Shown here: in pieces, positions 9,156 to 17,691 of the stretch | How the letters are laid out: each line of letters begins with the position of its first letter | Numbering within the stretch: position 1 is the stretch's first letter | Source: Lachnospiraceae bacterium UBA938 | GTDB lineage: Bacteria > Bacillota > Clostridia > Lachnospirales > Lachnospiraceae | DNA length: 49,352 bases | NCBI GenBank assembly: GCA_002293475.1 | Contig: DBDG01000036.1 | Coordinates: forward strand, 1 to 49,352 | Direction of reading: 5' to 3' | Translations under genes and position numbers: made by a program | Notes under the pieces: model-generated | What the model saw: the letters and a program-made list of their open reading frames with translations, nothing else | What the model was told of the DNA's origin: nothing | Databases searched by the model: none

Positions 9156-10241
9156 CTATTCTGCATGATCCTCTTCCAGAACCGCCGTCTCTATCTTCAC
9201 AAGTGCCGCTGCCGCTTCCGCTTGGTACCGTTCATAAGCCGCTTCCCAAGACCGATAAGCCGGAAACAAGCTTTCCTGACCCTGTCTTTTATCTTCAAGC
9301 ATAAACTCCTGCTCTAATATTTCCCCCAGAAATGCCGTGCATTTCGATGCCCCCAGCGCATTTACATGGCCGACGCCGTCATAATAATCCGTTGTAAAAT
9401 CAATGCCGATCTCGTCATAATAATTATTAAAATTAATAAACCGATAACCATATTCTTCAATAACAGCCGTCATGTAATTATACATCATCTGCTCTTCTGC
9501 TTCAATCCGATAAGGCGATACGATAAATATAGCTTTCTGTCCCCGCTCTTGCAAGTAACCCAGCAATTCTACCAGCCTCTCCTCCTGCTCCGCCGGAATC
9601 GGCGCCGTCTCCGTTATATGGCTGCACTGCGGTATTCTTTCTAGCTCCAGAGGCACTACGGTATCTTTGATTACAAAGCCTTTCAGCGGATTACTCTTCT
9701 CATACCGATAGCAAGCCAGCTGATCCAGGTAAATCATGGTCTTCCAATTAGAATGGTACTTAAATATATCAAAATAATAAGTATAACGTTCTTGCTTATC
9801 TCCTACCAACCGGTTAATGGCTTCAATGCGGTTCCATGAATATTTCAAATTATCCGTAACCCCTCTGGCATAAGCCATGTTCGTTGCCATATCCCCGTCT
9901 TCCATCGTATACATCCGCATCTCAAAAACCACTACTTTGGGAGACTGGGTCTTATAAGCTTCTTTCAGCAGCGGCAGAGCCGCACTGGGACGCTGGACAT
10001 GACTGGAAAGCGGATAGCTGGTAATCCCGTATTCCCCCCACATCTGCGGTGCCGCGTAAAACGGATATACCGGACTGGAGCCGATCATGATGACATCAAT
10101 CGTGTTTTCCTGTTCCGCGTAGAAACCGGTAAAAATATCTTTGACTTCGCCGTTGACCCGGAGGATATAGGTCAGCGAAATCAGGATAAGAACAAATATG
10201 AAAAGAAAAACAGCCGATTTTACCCATTCTTTCAGCTTCAT
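9156..10241 (-). CDS. SGNH-type protein with N-terminal membrane anchor, possible acyltransferase/esterase
   Basis: A 361-residue protein with one N-terminal hydrophobic segment (residues 9-26), so the rest probably lies outside the membrane. VIMIGSSPVYPF gives a block-I-like Ser at 55, and DGVGHVNALG at 288 onward supplies the Asp and His expected in block V of SGNH/DltD-like proteins. Such proteins in glycan clusters often help O-acylate the polymer, usually with an MBOAT partner, and none is seen here. The family is weakly conserved and I place it by motifs only. The RBS GGAGGAGGG is very strong. It sits between a GT4 gene and an AsnB-like gene. Confidence 0.75.
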   Translation of the reverse strand: MKLKEWVKSAVFLFIFVLILISLTYILRVNGEVKDIFTGFYAEQENTIDVIMIGSSPVYPFYAAPQMWGEYGITSYPLSSHVQRPSAALPLLKEAYKTQSPKVVVFEMRMYTMEDGDMATNMAYARGVTDNLKYSWNRIEAINRLVGDKQERYTYYFDIFKYHSNWKTMIYLDQLACYRYEKSNPLKGFVIKDTVVPLELERIPQCSHITETAPIPAEQEERLVELLGYLQERGQKAIFIVSPYRIEAEEQMMYNYMTAVIEEYGYRFINFNNYYDEIGIDFTTDYYDGVGHVNALGASKCTAFLGEILEQEFMLEDKRQGQESLFPAYRSWEAAYERYQAEAAAALVKIETAVLEEDHAE

Positions 10242-10269
10242 GGCTAACCCTCCTCCATTTATATCTTAT

Positions 10270-11367
10270 TTATTTAAGTGAAGCATGGCAAAGCTTTGAT
10301 AAATACTGCTCCCATTCCTTCCCAATCCGATCTGGATCATAAACATCCTGCAGTCGGGCTGCTTCTATCCCCATAGCCGCCGCTTCCCGAGGATTGTCCA
10401 GTACATATCGCATGTTATCTTTTAGTTTTTCCATATCCCTTACCGGGGTCAGCAGGCCGTTTATCCCATGCCGGATCAATTCGGCAGGACCGCCGCAGGG
10501 ACAGTCGGTGGCCATCACGGTCAGACCCGAGAGCATGGCTTCAAGCAGGGTATTGGGTACCCCCTCCGTATCGGAGGTCAATACAAACAAGCTTGCTTTA
10601 TAGATCAGCTCAGGAATATGATCGGAGCTGCCCGGCAGCAAAATACGCTCGGCAAGTCCCATTTCCTTGGCCGTGTCAAGCAAGGTTGACCTCAGGTTGC
10701 CCTCGCCGTAAATATATAGCTTATACTGGGGAAAGTCATCGGCAAGCCCGGCAAATGCCGCCATTAACATGCGATGATTTTTGTTTTCGTCCACTCTCCC
10801 TACGGCGACAATCGTCCGTTCCCGCTCTCCTTCATATCTTGGCCGGAAAAATGACGGACTTACCGGGTTTTTTAATACCTTTACCTTTTTTCTGACCGCT
10901 GCCGGGAAAAACAGGCGGCTTGCTGCGGTCTGCAGCACCACGCCGTCCGCATAGCGGAACAGATATCTTGCCGCCCAGCGCAGCAAACGGGTATAATATT
11001 CCGCCTGCGGATCCCCGCGCACAGAAACTGCTGTTGAAATCGGCAGACAACAGGATGTGATAAGCGCCATTAAATTATTCTTACCGATGAAAGATAAAAT
11101 AACATCTGGTTTTTCAGTTTTCCAGATACTTCTAAGCTTACGAAAACGCCGACAAAAATTGATAACGCGGTTACCTGTGGTTTCTTCAGGCGTAATATCT
11201 GATATTATCCTTTTGATGTTCCCGTTAAGGGCGTATTCATTTTCTTTTTGATATTGGGTAACCAAGACCACCTGATGGCCGCTCTTGGCCAAAAAATCCG
11301 CAAGATTTACGATTACCCGTTCCGTACCGCCTTTATTCAATGCCCCGGCTAACATGGCCACACGCAT
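10270..11367 (-). CDS. GT4-family glycosyltransferase
   Basis: A 365-residue GT-B enzyme. The N-terminal half has GALNKGGTERVIVNLADF, the glycine-rich acceptor-side loop of GT4. The C-terminal half has VAVGRVDENKNH and the Ex7E motif region EGVPNTLLEAMLSG followed by TDCPCGGPAELI, typical of retaining GT4 enzymes. It should add one residue to the lipid-linked intermediate in the cytoplasm. The TDCPCGGP signature also occurs in the GT4 at 14182-15285, suggesting the two are paralogues from duplication. The ATG has GAGG eight bases upstream. Sugar specificity cannot be assigned. Confidence 0.92.
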   Translation of the reverse strand: MRVAMLAGALNKGGTERVIVNLADFLAKSGHQVVLVTQYQKENEYALNGNIKRIISDITPEETTGNRVINFCRRFRKLRSIWKTEKPDVILSFIGKNNLMALITSCCLPISTAVSVRGDPQAEYYTRLLRWAARYLFRYADGVVLQTAASRLFFPAAVRKKVKVLKNPVSPSFFRPRYEGERERTIVAVGRVDENKNHRMLMAAFAGLADDFPQYKLYIYGEGNLRSTLLDTAKEMGLAERILLPGSSDHIPELIYKASLFVLTSDTEGVPNTLLEAMLSGLTVMATDCPCGGPAELIRHGINGLLTPVRDMEKLKDNMRYVLDNPREAAAMGIEAARLQDVYDPDRIGKEWEQYLSKLCHASLK

Positions 11368-11431
11368 GAGCTCATCCTCTACTTTCTAAGCTTGCAGCTC
11401 GGTATGCTATCTGCTTATTAACATAATTATA

Positions 11432-13348
11432 TCAGCCAGTGCAATAGGACTGATACCACTTCTGAAACATAAAGAAAGACCAGATAAGCCGGGAATAGTT
11501 GGCTCCGGTAGACGGCCCGCCATCCCCTGTCAAGAGATAATCATTTATCATGGTATCCATAAAATTAGCATTGAATATCCCCTGCTTCTTCAGGTAAGCC
11601 TGGCTGCCCATGTCTAACAGCTGCTCTTTAAGCGGACCTCTCAGCCATTTATCCAAGGGTACGCTAAAACCGGCTTTGGGGCGGTCGAGGAGCTCCTTGG
11701 GCAGGTATTCATGAGCAATGTCTTTTAATATCCTTTTGCGGATGCCGCCGCTATACTTGAAACTATGGGGGAGGCGGAAGGAATACTCCATCACATCTTT
11801 GTCCAGAATCGGGCATCTGGCCTCTAGGGAATACTTCATGGCGGCTCTGTCGACCTTACATAAGATATCGGCCGGCAAATAGGTATCCATGTCTAGCAGC
11901 ATCCTGCGCAGCTGCCAGTTGCTGATCTGATAGGCGCTCTCAAAAGGATAATTACAGCTAAGCACCGGCCGCTGGGAAGCTTCCTCCTGGCTGACCATGC
12001 TGACAGCCGTGTCTATATAACTGCCGGCGCCAAACTGAACCTTGGTCTCACGGTTACGGTTTTCCGCCACTGCCCGCACCGGGAAGGGAAGCCTGTCCTT
12101 CAGATGCAGACGCCGTACTCCGGGCAGGCTGTAAAGGGCATGGAGGGCTGCCCCGGGAATATCTAGGCACTGTGCCTGCCTCACCTTTTCATAGATATTA
12201 TAACCACAGAAAAACTCGTCTCCGCCGTCCCCTGACAAGGCGACGGTCACATCTTTTCTGGCCAGCCGGGACACCAGCATGGTGGGAATCTGCGAAGAGT
12301 CTGCAAACGGTTCATCATAATACCGGGGAATACTTTCCACCAGCTCAAACATATCCGCTTCCGATATATAGCTTTCCGTGTGATCGCAGCCAAGATACTC
12401 GGCCACCTTTTTCGCGTACACCGCCTCGTTGTGAGTTTTCTCATGAAAACCGATGGAAAAAGTCTTGACCGGTTCGGCGGCATTGGCGGCAGCAATCGCC
12501 GTCATCAGCGACGAATCATATCCGCCGCTCAAAAAAGTGCCTAAGGGTACGTCGGCAATCATGCGCAAGGAAACCGCTTTTTGCAAGATTTCCTTCAATT
12601 CACTTTTGGCCTGATGATAATCTTTGACCGGGTTCTGCTGCTGGGCGAAATAGACCGTCTTGACATCCCAGTATTTACTGACCTCTAACGACAAGCCTGA
12701 CTCCGGCCGGCAACTACAGGTCAGCACGGCACCCGGCGGCAGCTTGAAAACACCCGCGAACACGCTGTCCGGATGGCAGATATACTGCTGAAAGAGATAG
12801 CGGGATATTACGTCTTTTCTGATAACCTTCTTAAAACCGGGACGCTGCATGAGCGGTTTCAGCTCCGAGGCAAAGTAAAGGTTCCCGTCTTCTACCTGAT
12901 AATAGAGCGGCTTTTTGCCGATACGGTCGCGGATCAGATAAAACACTTCGGCTTCCCTGTCCCATAAGGCCATGGCAAACATGCCATTCAGCCTGTTAAG
13001 GCAGTCCAGACCCCATTGCTGATAAGCGGCAATCAGCACTTCGGTATCGCAGTCTGACTGAAAGGGATAAGCGGCCAGTTCCTTCCTTAACTCAGAAAAA
13101 TTGTAGATTTCCCCGTTATAGATCATACTGATGCGCCGATCCGCCGAATGCATCGGCTGATGGCCAAGCTCCGAAAGATCCAAGATCGAAAGCCGCCGCT
13201 GCGCCAGTCCGATGCTTTTTCCGCCCCGCAGCGGATAAATCTCCGCCCCGCTGTCATCGGGACCACGGTGCATCATTGTATCATTCATTATTTTCAGCTG
13301 TTCCAACCCGATATCGCGATCAGAAATGAAACCACATATTCCGCACAT
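11432..13348 (-). CDS. asnB: AsnB-like glutamine-dependent amidotransferase 2
   Basis: A 638-residue second member of the asparagine synthase family. MCGICG exposes Cys2, HRGPDD, YNGEIYN and CDTEV complete the glutaminase half, and the PP-loop SGGYDSS lies at 274-280, the same position as in the first copy. YDEPFADSSQIP and SGDGGDEFFCGY are intact, so both half-reactions look possible. Two intact copies within a few kilobases argue against a housekeeping role and for amidation of two different sugar acids or sites. GGAG precedes the ATG by eight bases. A hairpin at 13375-13395 separates it from the upstream gene. Confidence 0.92.
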   Translation of the reverse strand: MCGICGFISDRDIGLEQLKIMNDTMMHRGPDDSGAEIYPLRGGKSIGLAQRRLSILDLSELGHQPMHSADRRISMIYNGEIYNFSELRKELAAYPFQSDCDTEVLIAAYQQWGLDCLNRLNGMFAMALWDREAEVFYLIRDRIGKKPLYYQVEDGNLYFASELKPLMQRPGFKKVIRKDVISRYLFQQYICHPDSVFAGVFKLPPGAVLTCSCRPESGLSLEVSKYWDVKTVYFAQQQNPVKDYHQAKSELKEILQKAVSLRMIADVPLGTFLSGGYDSSLMTAIAAANAAEPVKTFSIGFHEKTHNEAVYAKKVAEYLGCDHTESYISEADMFELVESIPRYYDEPFADSSQIPTMLVSRLARKDVTVALSGDGGDEFFCGYNIYEKVRQAQCLDIPGAALHALYSLPGVRRLHLKDRLPFPVRAVAENRNRETKVQFGAGSYIDTAVSMVSQEEASQRPVLSCNYPFESAYQISNWQLRRMLLDMDTYLPADILCKVDRAAMKYSLEARCPILDKDVMEYSFRLPHSFKYSGGIRKRILKDIAHEYLPKELLDRPKAGFSVPLDKWLRGPLKEQLLDMGSQAYLKKQGIFNANFMDTMINDYLLTGDGGPSTGANYSRLIWSFFMFQKWYQSYCTG

Positions 13349-13374
13349 GGATTATTCTCCTGCCATAAAGAAAC

Positions 13375-13395
13375 AGTTTAGCTAACGGCTAAACT
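13375..13395 (-). terminator. Hairpin with T-rich tail, weak terminator or attenuator
   Basis: A perfect 8-bp inverted repeat, AGTTTAGC and GCTAAACT with a 5-base loop, starts one base after the stop codon of the CE4-like gene. On the minus strand it is followed by GTTTCTTTAT. Only three of the eight pairs are G-C, so termination would be partial. It could lower expression of the genes after it. Confidence 0.4.
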
Positions 13396-13396
13396 A

Positions 13397-14170
13397 TTAC
13401 TTCGTGCTTCCCTTTTGCATAATACCCCTTACAATAAAATAATCTTTATATTCGTTAAAATCTTTACACTCATTATCTACGCTTTCGATTGTTTCCTGAT
13501 ATTTTTCCCGGATCAGCGATTTGTAGTTATCAAAATTATCATAGCCCTGTTTTGTCCAAGCAAAAGGATGGGTAAGGATCTGTAGCTTATCGTGACTGTG
13601 GATGGTTTTCTCATCTGGATAGCCGTAGCGCCAGATGTGATTGGCATCGGACAGATACTTGACCGCAAGCTCTTCGTTGGCAGGATCTTGGGAAAAGCTA
13701 AAAAAATCGTCCTGATAAGCGTTAAGTATGCCCGGTAGCTTAATATTTGCCTGTAGCACAGCCTTAGAAGGACGATGGAAGGAAAACTGGTTGATTTCAA
13801 AACCCAGCATCTCATTGAGTATGTCGATTTCCTTAACGATCTGCCGTTTAACTATCTCAATATCGGTCAAGCCGTTCAAGGCAAAATGCAGGCCGATATT
13901 ATGGCCGCGCTCATACATGTCCCGGATAATCGCCATATTTTTACGGGAAAGGATGTTGTAAGAATTGTTGGTCCACTGAAAAAAATAATTAGCGGCAAAA
14001 TCTAGGCTCTCCTCCACCTTGGCCAGCTCACGCGCCCGCTCCACGCTGTATTCCACATCATGCCGGACAATGATGAACTTTTTCTGCTTTAGTGCCATGC
14101 GGTAATTAGCTGCAAGTCCGGTCTCCCGGATAATTCTGATCATTTCCTTGTATTCTTTAAATGAAAACAT
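13397..14170 (-). CDS. CE4/polysaccharide deacetylase-like protein
   Basis: A 257-residue soluble protein resembling divergent CE4 (NodB-like) carbohydrate deacetylases found in glycan clusters. IIVRHDVEYS (RHDVE at 36-40) corresponds to the catalytic Asp/metal motif, GHNIGLHF (89-96) to the metal-binding His motif and FSFHRPS (129-135) to a later active-site region. No signal peptide is seen, so it would act in the cytoplasm, on a nucleotide sugar or lipid-linked precursor. De-N-acetylation of a sugar is the likeliest role, but the family has few tested members. It lies 11 bases after the GT4 gene at 14182-15285. Confidence 0.75.
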   Translation of the reverse strand: MFSFKEYKEMIRIIRETGLAANYRMALKQKKFIIVRHDVEYSVERARELAKVEESLDFAANYFFQWTNNSYNILSRKNMAIIRDMYERGHNIGLHFALNGLTDIEIVKRQIVKEIDILNEMLGFEINQFSFHRPSKAVLQANIKLPGILNAYQDDFFSFSQDPANEELAVKYLSDANHIWRYGYPDEKTIHSHDKLQILTHPFAWTKQGYDNFDNYKSLIREKYQETIESVDNECKDFNEYKDYFIVRGIMQKGSTK

Positions 14171-14181
14171 ATTCCCTACCT

Positions 14182-15285
14182 TTATCTCGTTATTTTCAGC
14201 TCACGGATGTATTCCCGCCACTGGCCGGTAACTACCTGGCTGTCGGCTTTTCCGCTTATTTTTCTGGCTTCCTCACCCAACCGTTCGGCAAGGAGCGGAT
14301 CTTCAATTAACCGGCATATCGCTTTCACCAAAGCCTCTTCATCCATGATCGGTATCAGCAGCCCGTCCACTTCATCGGTCATGACCGTGCGCGGCCCGCC
14401 GCAGGGGCAGTCCGTAGAAACAATCGGCAGACCCAGAGCCATAGCCTCCATCAGCGCATTGGGAAGCCCTTCCCAGTCGGAAGTGAAAGCAAAAAGGCTC
14501 GCATCTACCATATCCTGTTCTAAGGTATCGCTGGCCCCCATCAGCTTCACATATTCTCCGGCATGGTGATCCTTGATCAAACTTTCCAAGATTGCTTTTG
14601 TTCCGTCACCGGAATCGCCGCCATATATTTTCAGGATATAGTCGGGATGACGGCGGTGTACTTGTATAAATGCCCTGATCAGCAGCGGCTGGTTCTTAAA
14701 ATCAACCAAGCGGCTGGCATGAACCACTTCCTTCTTACGCCGCTTTGGTTTGGTTACACCGATATATTTGGGATTCAGCGGATTCAAGATAATCCGTGAT
14801 TTCTTCTGGACAAACTTGGGGAAAAAATCCCGCTGTCCCTCCGTCTGGAAAACACAGCCTGCCACCCGCGGATATAATAAAGGAATCAGGATCTTATCGG
14901 TAAAGCTGTCATAATGCCCGACCGGATCCGTCCGCACCGATATGATGACCGGCATTTTAATCCCCAGTGTTGCCGTCAATGCCCGATAATTGGCCTTATG
15001 GCCAAAGGCAATGACAATATCCGGTTTTTCTGCCAGAATGGCTCTCCGCAGATACATAGACCGCAGCAGCACTTGCCTGATCCGGCTTTTCTTCTCGTCT
15101 CCCGGCATAAGCCCGACATGAAGGCGGCGGATTCTCCGGTCCAGCTCAAATTCATTGTCGCCCTGCCATTCGGTTGCTATGATTACTTCAAAATCTTCGG
15201 CGGCAAACTGGTTGGCAAGATTGGATACTACCCGTTCCGCTCCGCCTTGCACCAGACAGTGCAAGTGAAAGAGTATTTTAGTCAT
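14182..15285 (-). CDS. GT4-family glycosyltransferase
   Basis: A 367-residue GT-B enzyme. LHCLVQGGAERVVSNLANQF is the N-terminal loop, VVHASRLVDFKNQ starts the nucleotide-binding half, and DWEGLPNALMEAMALG with TDCPCGGPRTVM forms the Ex7E region. It closely resembles the GT4 at 10270-11367 in these motifs. It should be a cytoplasmic retaining transferase adding a sugar during repeat-unit assembly. GGAG lies seven bases before the ATG, and a possible promoter (15306-15334) sits just upstream. Donor and linkage are unknown. Confidence 0.92.
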   Translation of the reverse strand: MTKILFHLHCLVQGGAERVVSNLANQFAAEDFEVIIATEWQGDNEFELDRRIRRLHVGLMPGDEKKSRIRQVLLRSMYLRRAILAEKPDIVIAFGHKANYRALTATLGIKMPVIISVRTDPVGHYDSFTDKILIPLLYPRVAGCVFQTEGQRDFFPKFVQKKSRIILNPLNPKYIGVTKPKRRKKEVVHASRLVDFKNQPLLIRAFIQVHRRHPDYILKIYGGDSGDGTKAILESLIKDHHAGEYVKLMGASDTLEQDMVDASLFAFTSDWEGLPNALMEAMALGLPIVSTDCPCGGPRTVMTDEVDGLLIPIMDEEALVKAICRLIEDPLLAERLGEEARKISGKADSQVVTGQWREYIRELKITR

Positions 15286-15305
15286 GCTTGCTCTCCAATT
15301 GTGTT

Positions 15306-15334
15306 ATTGTAACATATTCTTAATATTTGTTCAA
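15306..15334 (-). promoter_or_regulatory. Possible internal sigma-A-type promoter
   Basis: On the minus strand TTGAAC (15329-15334) and TACAAT (15306-15311) are 17 bases apart, with TGT just before the -10 giving an extended -10. The start of transcription would fall near 15299, about 14 bases before the ATG at 15285, leaving room for the GGAG site. It lies in an AT-rich 54-base gap. Confidence 0.4.
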
Positions 15335-15339
15335 GAAAT

Positions 15340-16512
15340 TCAGCTATCTAGTAATGAAATAAACTGCTTGACATAAGCATCGTAAGTAAAGTCGCCGGCA
15401 CGTAAGACGGCGGCTTCCTGATATTTTTTCAGGAGTTCCTGATCAGATAGTAGCTTGATTACCGCCGCTGCCATATCTTTTTGTGCCGCGGTGATATGGA
15501 CATCGTAGTTTTCTTCCGCATCCATAGCCGGTAACAAGATACCATACTCACCCCAGATTACTTTTTCCTCCTGATAGCGTTTCCGACGTTCGGTATCTGT
15601 CAGTGGCTCCGCCAGTAATATTTCCGCCGGCCCGCTCAGGCAGTCCACGCTGACCGCCGCCAAGCCCAACGCCATACCTTCCACGATGGCATTGGGGAAG
15701 CCTTCTATGTTGGAAGTCAATAGATACACCGAAGCTTTTCGCAAGAAAGCATAAGGGGCTGTCTGCATCCCCGCAAAGTAGACATATTCTTGTATTCCCA
15801 GTTGTTCGGCCAGCTTGCGGGATGCCGCAAAGCTGCCGGCTCCTAAGATAACCAGCCGGGCATCCTTGATGCTCTCCCGTACTACCGAAAACACTTTCAG
15901 CATATGCCAGAAACCCTTCAGTTGCGCATCCCTGCCCATGGATATCAGACAAGTAACATCCTCGCCCCAAGGAAATTCTACCTCTTTCATATATGACTCC
16001 TGCCGGATTTGGTCAAGGTCAAACAGATTGTATAAAGTAGTGGTTTTATGAAAATGGTATCTTTTATGTAGATCCTCTTCCATCTGACGGGCGCAACAGA
16101 TAATCAGGTCAGCCTGCCTGATAAACAGCCGCATTAAAACCTTGTGGCAGATATCTTCATAACTTCGGAGCCCCAGCCATGTCTTGCTGGCTTTGGTGCG
16201 GGAAAGCGCATTAACCAAGTTGGCGGTCGGGCCGAAGCTGTAAGCAACCTCGGGACCAAGCTGTTTCTTAAGCTTCCGAACCTTAATAGAACGCCGGATG
16301 ACATTAATGATCTTGGCTAGTTTTCTCTTCCTTACTCCCAGTCCGATGTCTGTTATCTTAATACCCGAAACATCATAGGCAATATCAGCTGAATCAAAAA
16401 CAATTACAGAAACATCGCAAAAAGGTTCCAGCACCCGGGCGGTAGTAAGACAGACACGTTCATATCCGCCCTGGTGGAGCATGGGAACTATCAGCATAAT
16501 TTTTCTTTTCAA
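15340..16512 (-). CDS. GT4-family glycosyltransferase
   Basis: A 390-residue GT-B enzyme. IVPMLHQGGYERVCLTTARV is the acceptor-side loop; SMGRDAQLKGFWHML and SNIEGFPNAIVEGMALG with VDCLSGPAEIL are the donor-side motifs. An insertion between about residues 300 and 340 (acidic and basic, around DTERRKRYQEE) sets it apart from the other GT4s. The start is a TTG at 16512 with AAAGGAG seven bases upstream; no ATG fits better. It follows the EpsF-like GT4 by 11 bases. The likely role is sugar transfer to a lipid-linked precursor, with unknown donor. Confidence 0.9.
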   Translation of the reverse strand: MKRKIMLIVPMLHQGGYERVCLTTARVLEPFCDVSVIVFDSADIAYDVSGIKITDIGLGVRKRKLAKIINVIRRSIKVRKLKKQLGPEVAYSFGPTANLVNALSRTKASKTWLGLRSYEDICHKVLMRLFIRQADLIICCARQMEEDLHKRYHFHKTTTLYNLFDLDQIRQESYMKEVEFPWGEDVTCLISMGRDAQLKGFWHMLKVFSVVRESIKDARLVILGAGSFAASRKLAEQLGIQEYVYFAGMQTAPYAFLRKASVYLLTSNIEGFPNAIVEGMALGLAAVSVDCLSGPAEILLAEPLTDTERRKRYQEEKVIWGEYGILLPAMDAEENYDVHITAAQKDMAAAVIKLLSDQELLKKYQEAAVLRAGDFTYDAYVKQFISLLDS

Positions 16513-16523
16513 CGCAGTCTCCT

Positions 16524-17654
16524 TTACGTGTCAGTTAATCCGGCCAAGTTACCGGTTATATAAAATTCAGCCATCTTTGCCGCCTGTCTTTTTACGTCAA
16601 AATCACTCCGGAGCAGCTCATCTTTCCTGCCTGCCCGGAGATAATCCGCTGTTTCAAGAATAAGCGCCGCCCATTCCGCCGCCGGCGCCTCAATACTTTT
16701 CATCTGTACTAAATCCGTAATCCGGGCTTCCTCCGCAATCGCATCCGATATCAGGCACCGCAGTCCTGCTGCCTGCGCCTCGATTACCGTTCCCGGAAGT
16801 CCTTCATATCGGGAGGGAAATACGAAATAATCCATAACCTGATAGTATTTATGGATATCACGCTGATTTCCCAGAAAATATACCTTTTCAGCTAACCCAA
16901 GTTCGGCGGCCTTCCCTTTTATTGCTGCCATCCCGGCACCCTCACCCAATAAAACCAGCCTGGCATCCCGGCCAAGCTTATGTATCTCATAAAATATCCG
17001 GATGAGGTATTCATGGTTTTTCTGGTAATCAAAACGTCCTACATGACCGATAACCAGTTCCCCGTCCAGACCCCATTCCTTTCTCAGGGAAGCCCGTGCC
17101 TGACTGTTAAAGCAAAATCGGCCGACATCAATCGCATTGGGAATATATACCGTCCTTCCCGCTAAAACCGCCTGGCGTCCGAAGACCGCTTCGCCTGCCA
17201 GCCGCGAACAGGCAAACAAATAATCCGCTTTCTTAGCCAGATTGTGGCGCAGCAGACGGGTCGCTATGCCCTTGACGCCTTTCTCGACGCCGGCATTACG
17301 GGCGTGGGCAATCGTTACCGGAACCCCCGAAGCCTTGGCAATAGGCAGATAAATCGCCGCCGTACTGGTCATATGCCCCTGCACATATCGAAACTCGAGA
17401 TGGTCTCTGAAAAACTCTCGTATCGCTTTGCGGTATGCTCTGATATTACTCCCCCGGAAACGGGGAACCCGATAGACATGGCCGCCCATGTCCGTTATTT
17501 CCTGTTCAAAATGTCCTTCCCTGTCTGTATGCACCAGAAAATCAAACTGGATAAGCTCCCTGTCCATCTGCCGGTACAGATCCATGATACGGCTTTCCGC
17601 GCCGCCGCGGTTAACCGTTCCTAATACATGCAAAATACGGATAGGTTCCGTCAT
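16524..17654 (-). CDS. EpsF-like GT4 glycosyltransferase
   Basis: A 376-residue GT-B enzyme. ILHVLGTVNRGGAESRIMDL and DFLVHTDREGHFEQEI match the pattern of Bacillus EpsF-type transferases. The C-terminal half carries IGHVGRFDYQKNHEYLI, FPSRYEGLPGTVIEAQAAG and SDAIAEEA. I start it at the ATG 17654, where GGAAAGGAC lies upstream; the TTG at 17705 would overlap the wecB gene and add non-homologous sequence. It is the first gene after wecB in the third transcription block. It probably adds an early residue of the repeat unit, an inference from family and position. Confidence 0.92.
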   Translation of the reverse strand: MTEPIRILHVLGTVNRGGAESRIMDLYRQMDRELIQFDFLVHTDREGHFEQEITDMGGHVYRVPRFRGSNIRAYRKAIREFFRDHLEFRYVQGHMTSTAAIYLPIAKASGVPVTIAHARNAGVEKGVKGIATRLLRHNLAKKADYLFACSRLAGEAVFGRQAVLAGRTVYIPNAIDVGRFCFNSQARASLRKEWGLDGELVIGHVGRFDYQKNHEYLIRIFYEIHKLGRDARLVLLGEGAGMAAIKGKAAELGLAEKVYFLGNQRDIHKYYQVMDYFVFPSRYEGLPGTVIEAQAAGLRCLISDAIAEEARITDLVQMKSIEAPAAEWAALILETADYLRAGRKDELLRSDFDVKRQAAKMAEFYITGNLAGLTDT

Positions 17655-17691
17655 GAATATGTCCTTTCCTTTTCCAATGGTATCTCCTGTT

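Noticed and set aside
11410..11450. TATAAT-like sequence after the second AsnB-like gene.
   Set aside because: No acceptable -35 sequence lies 16-18 bases upstream, so I do not call a promoter.
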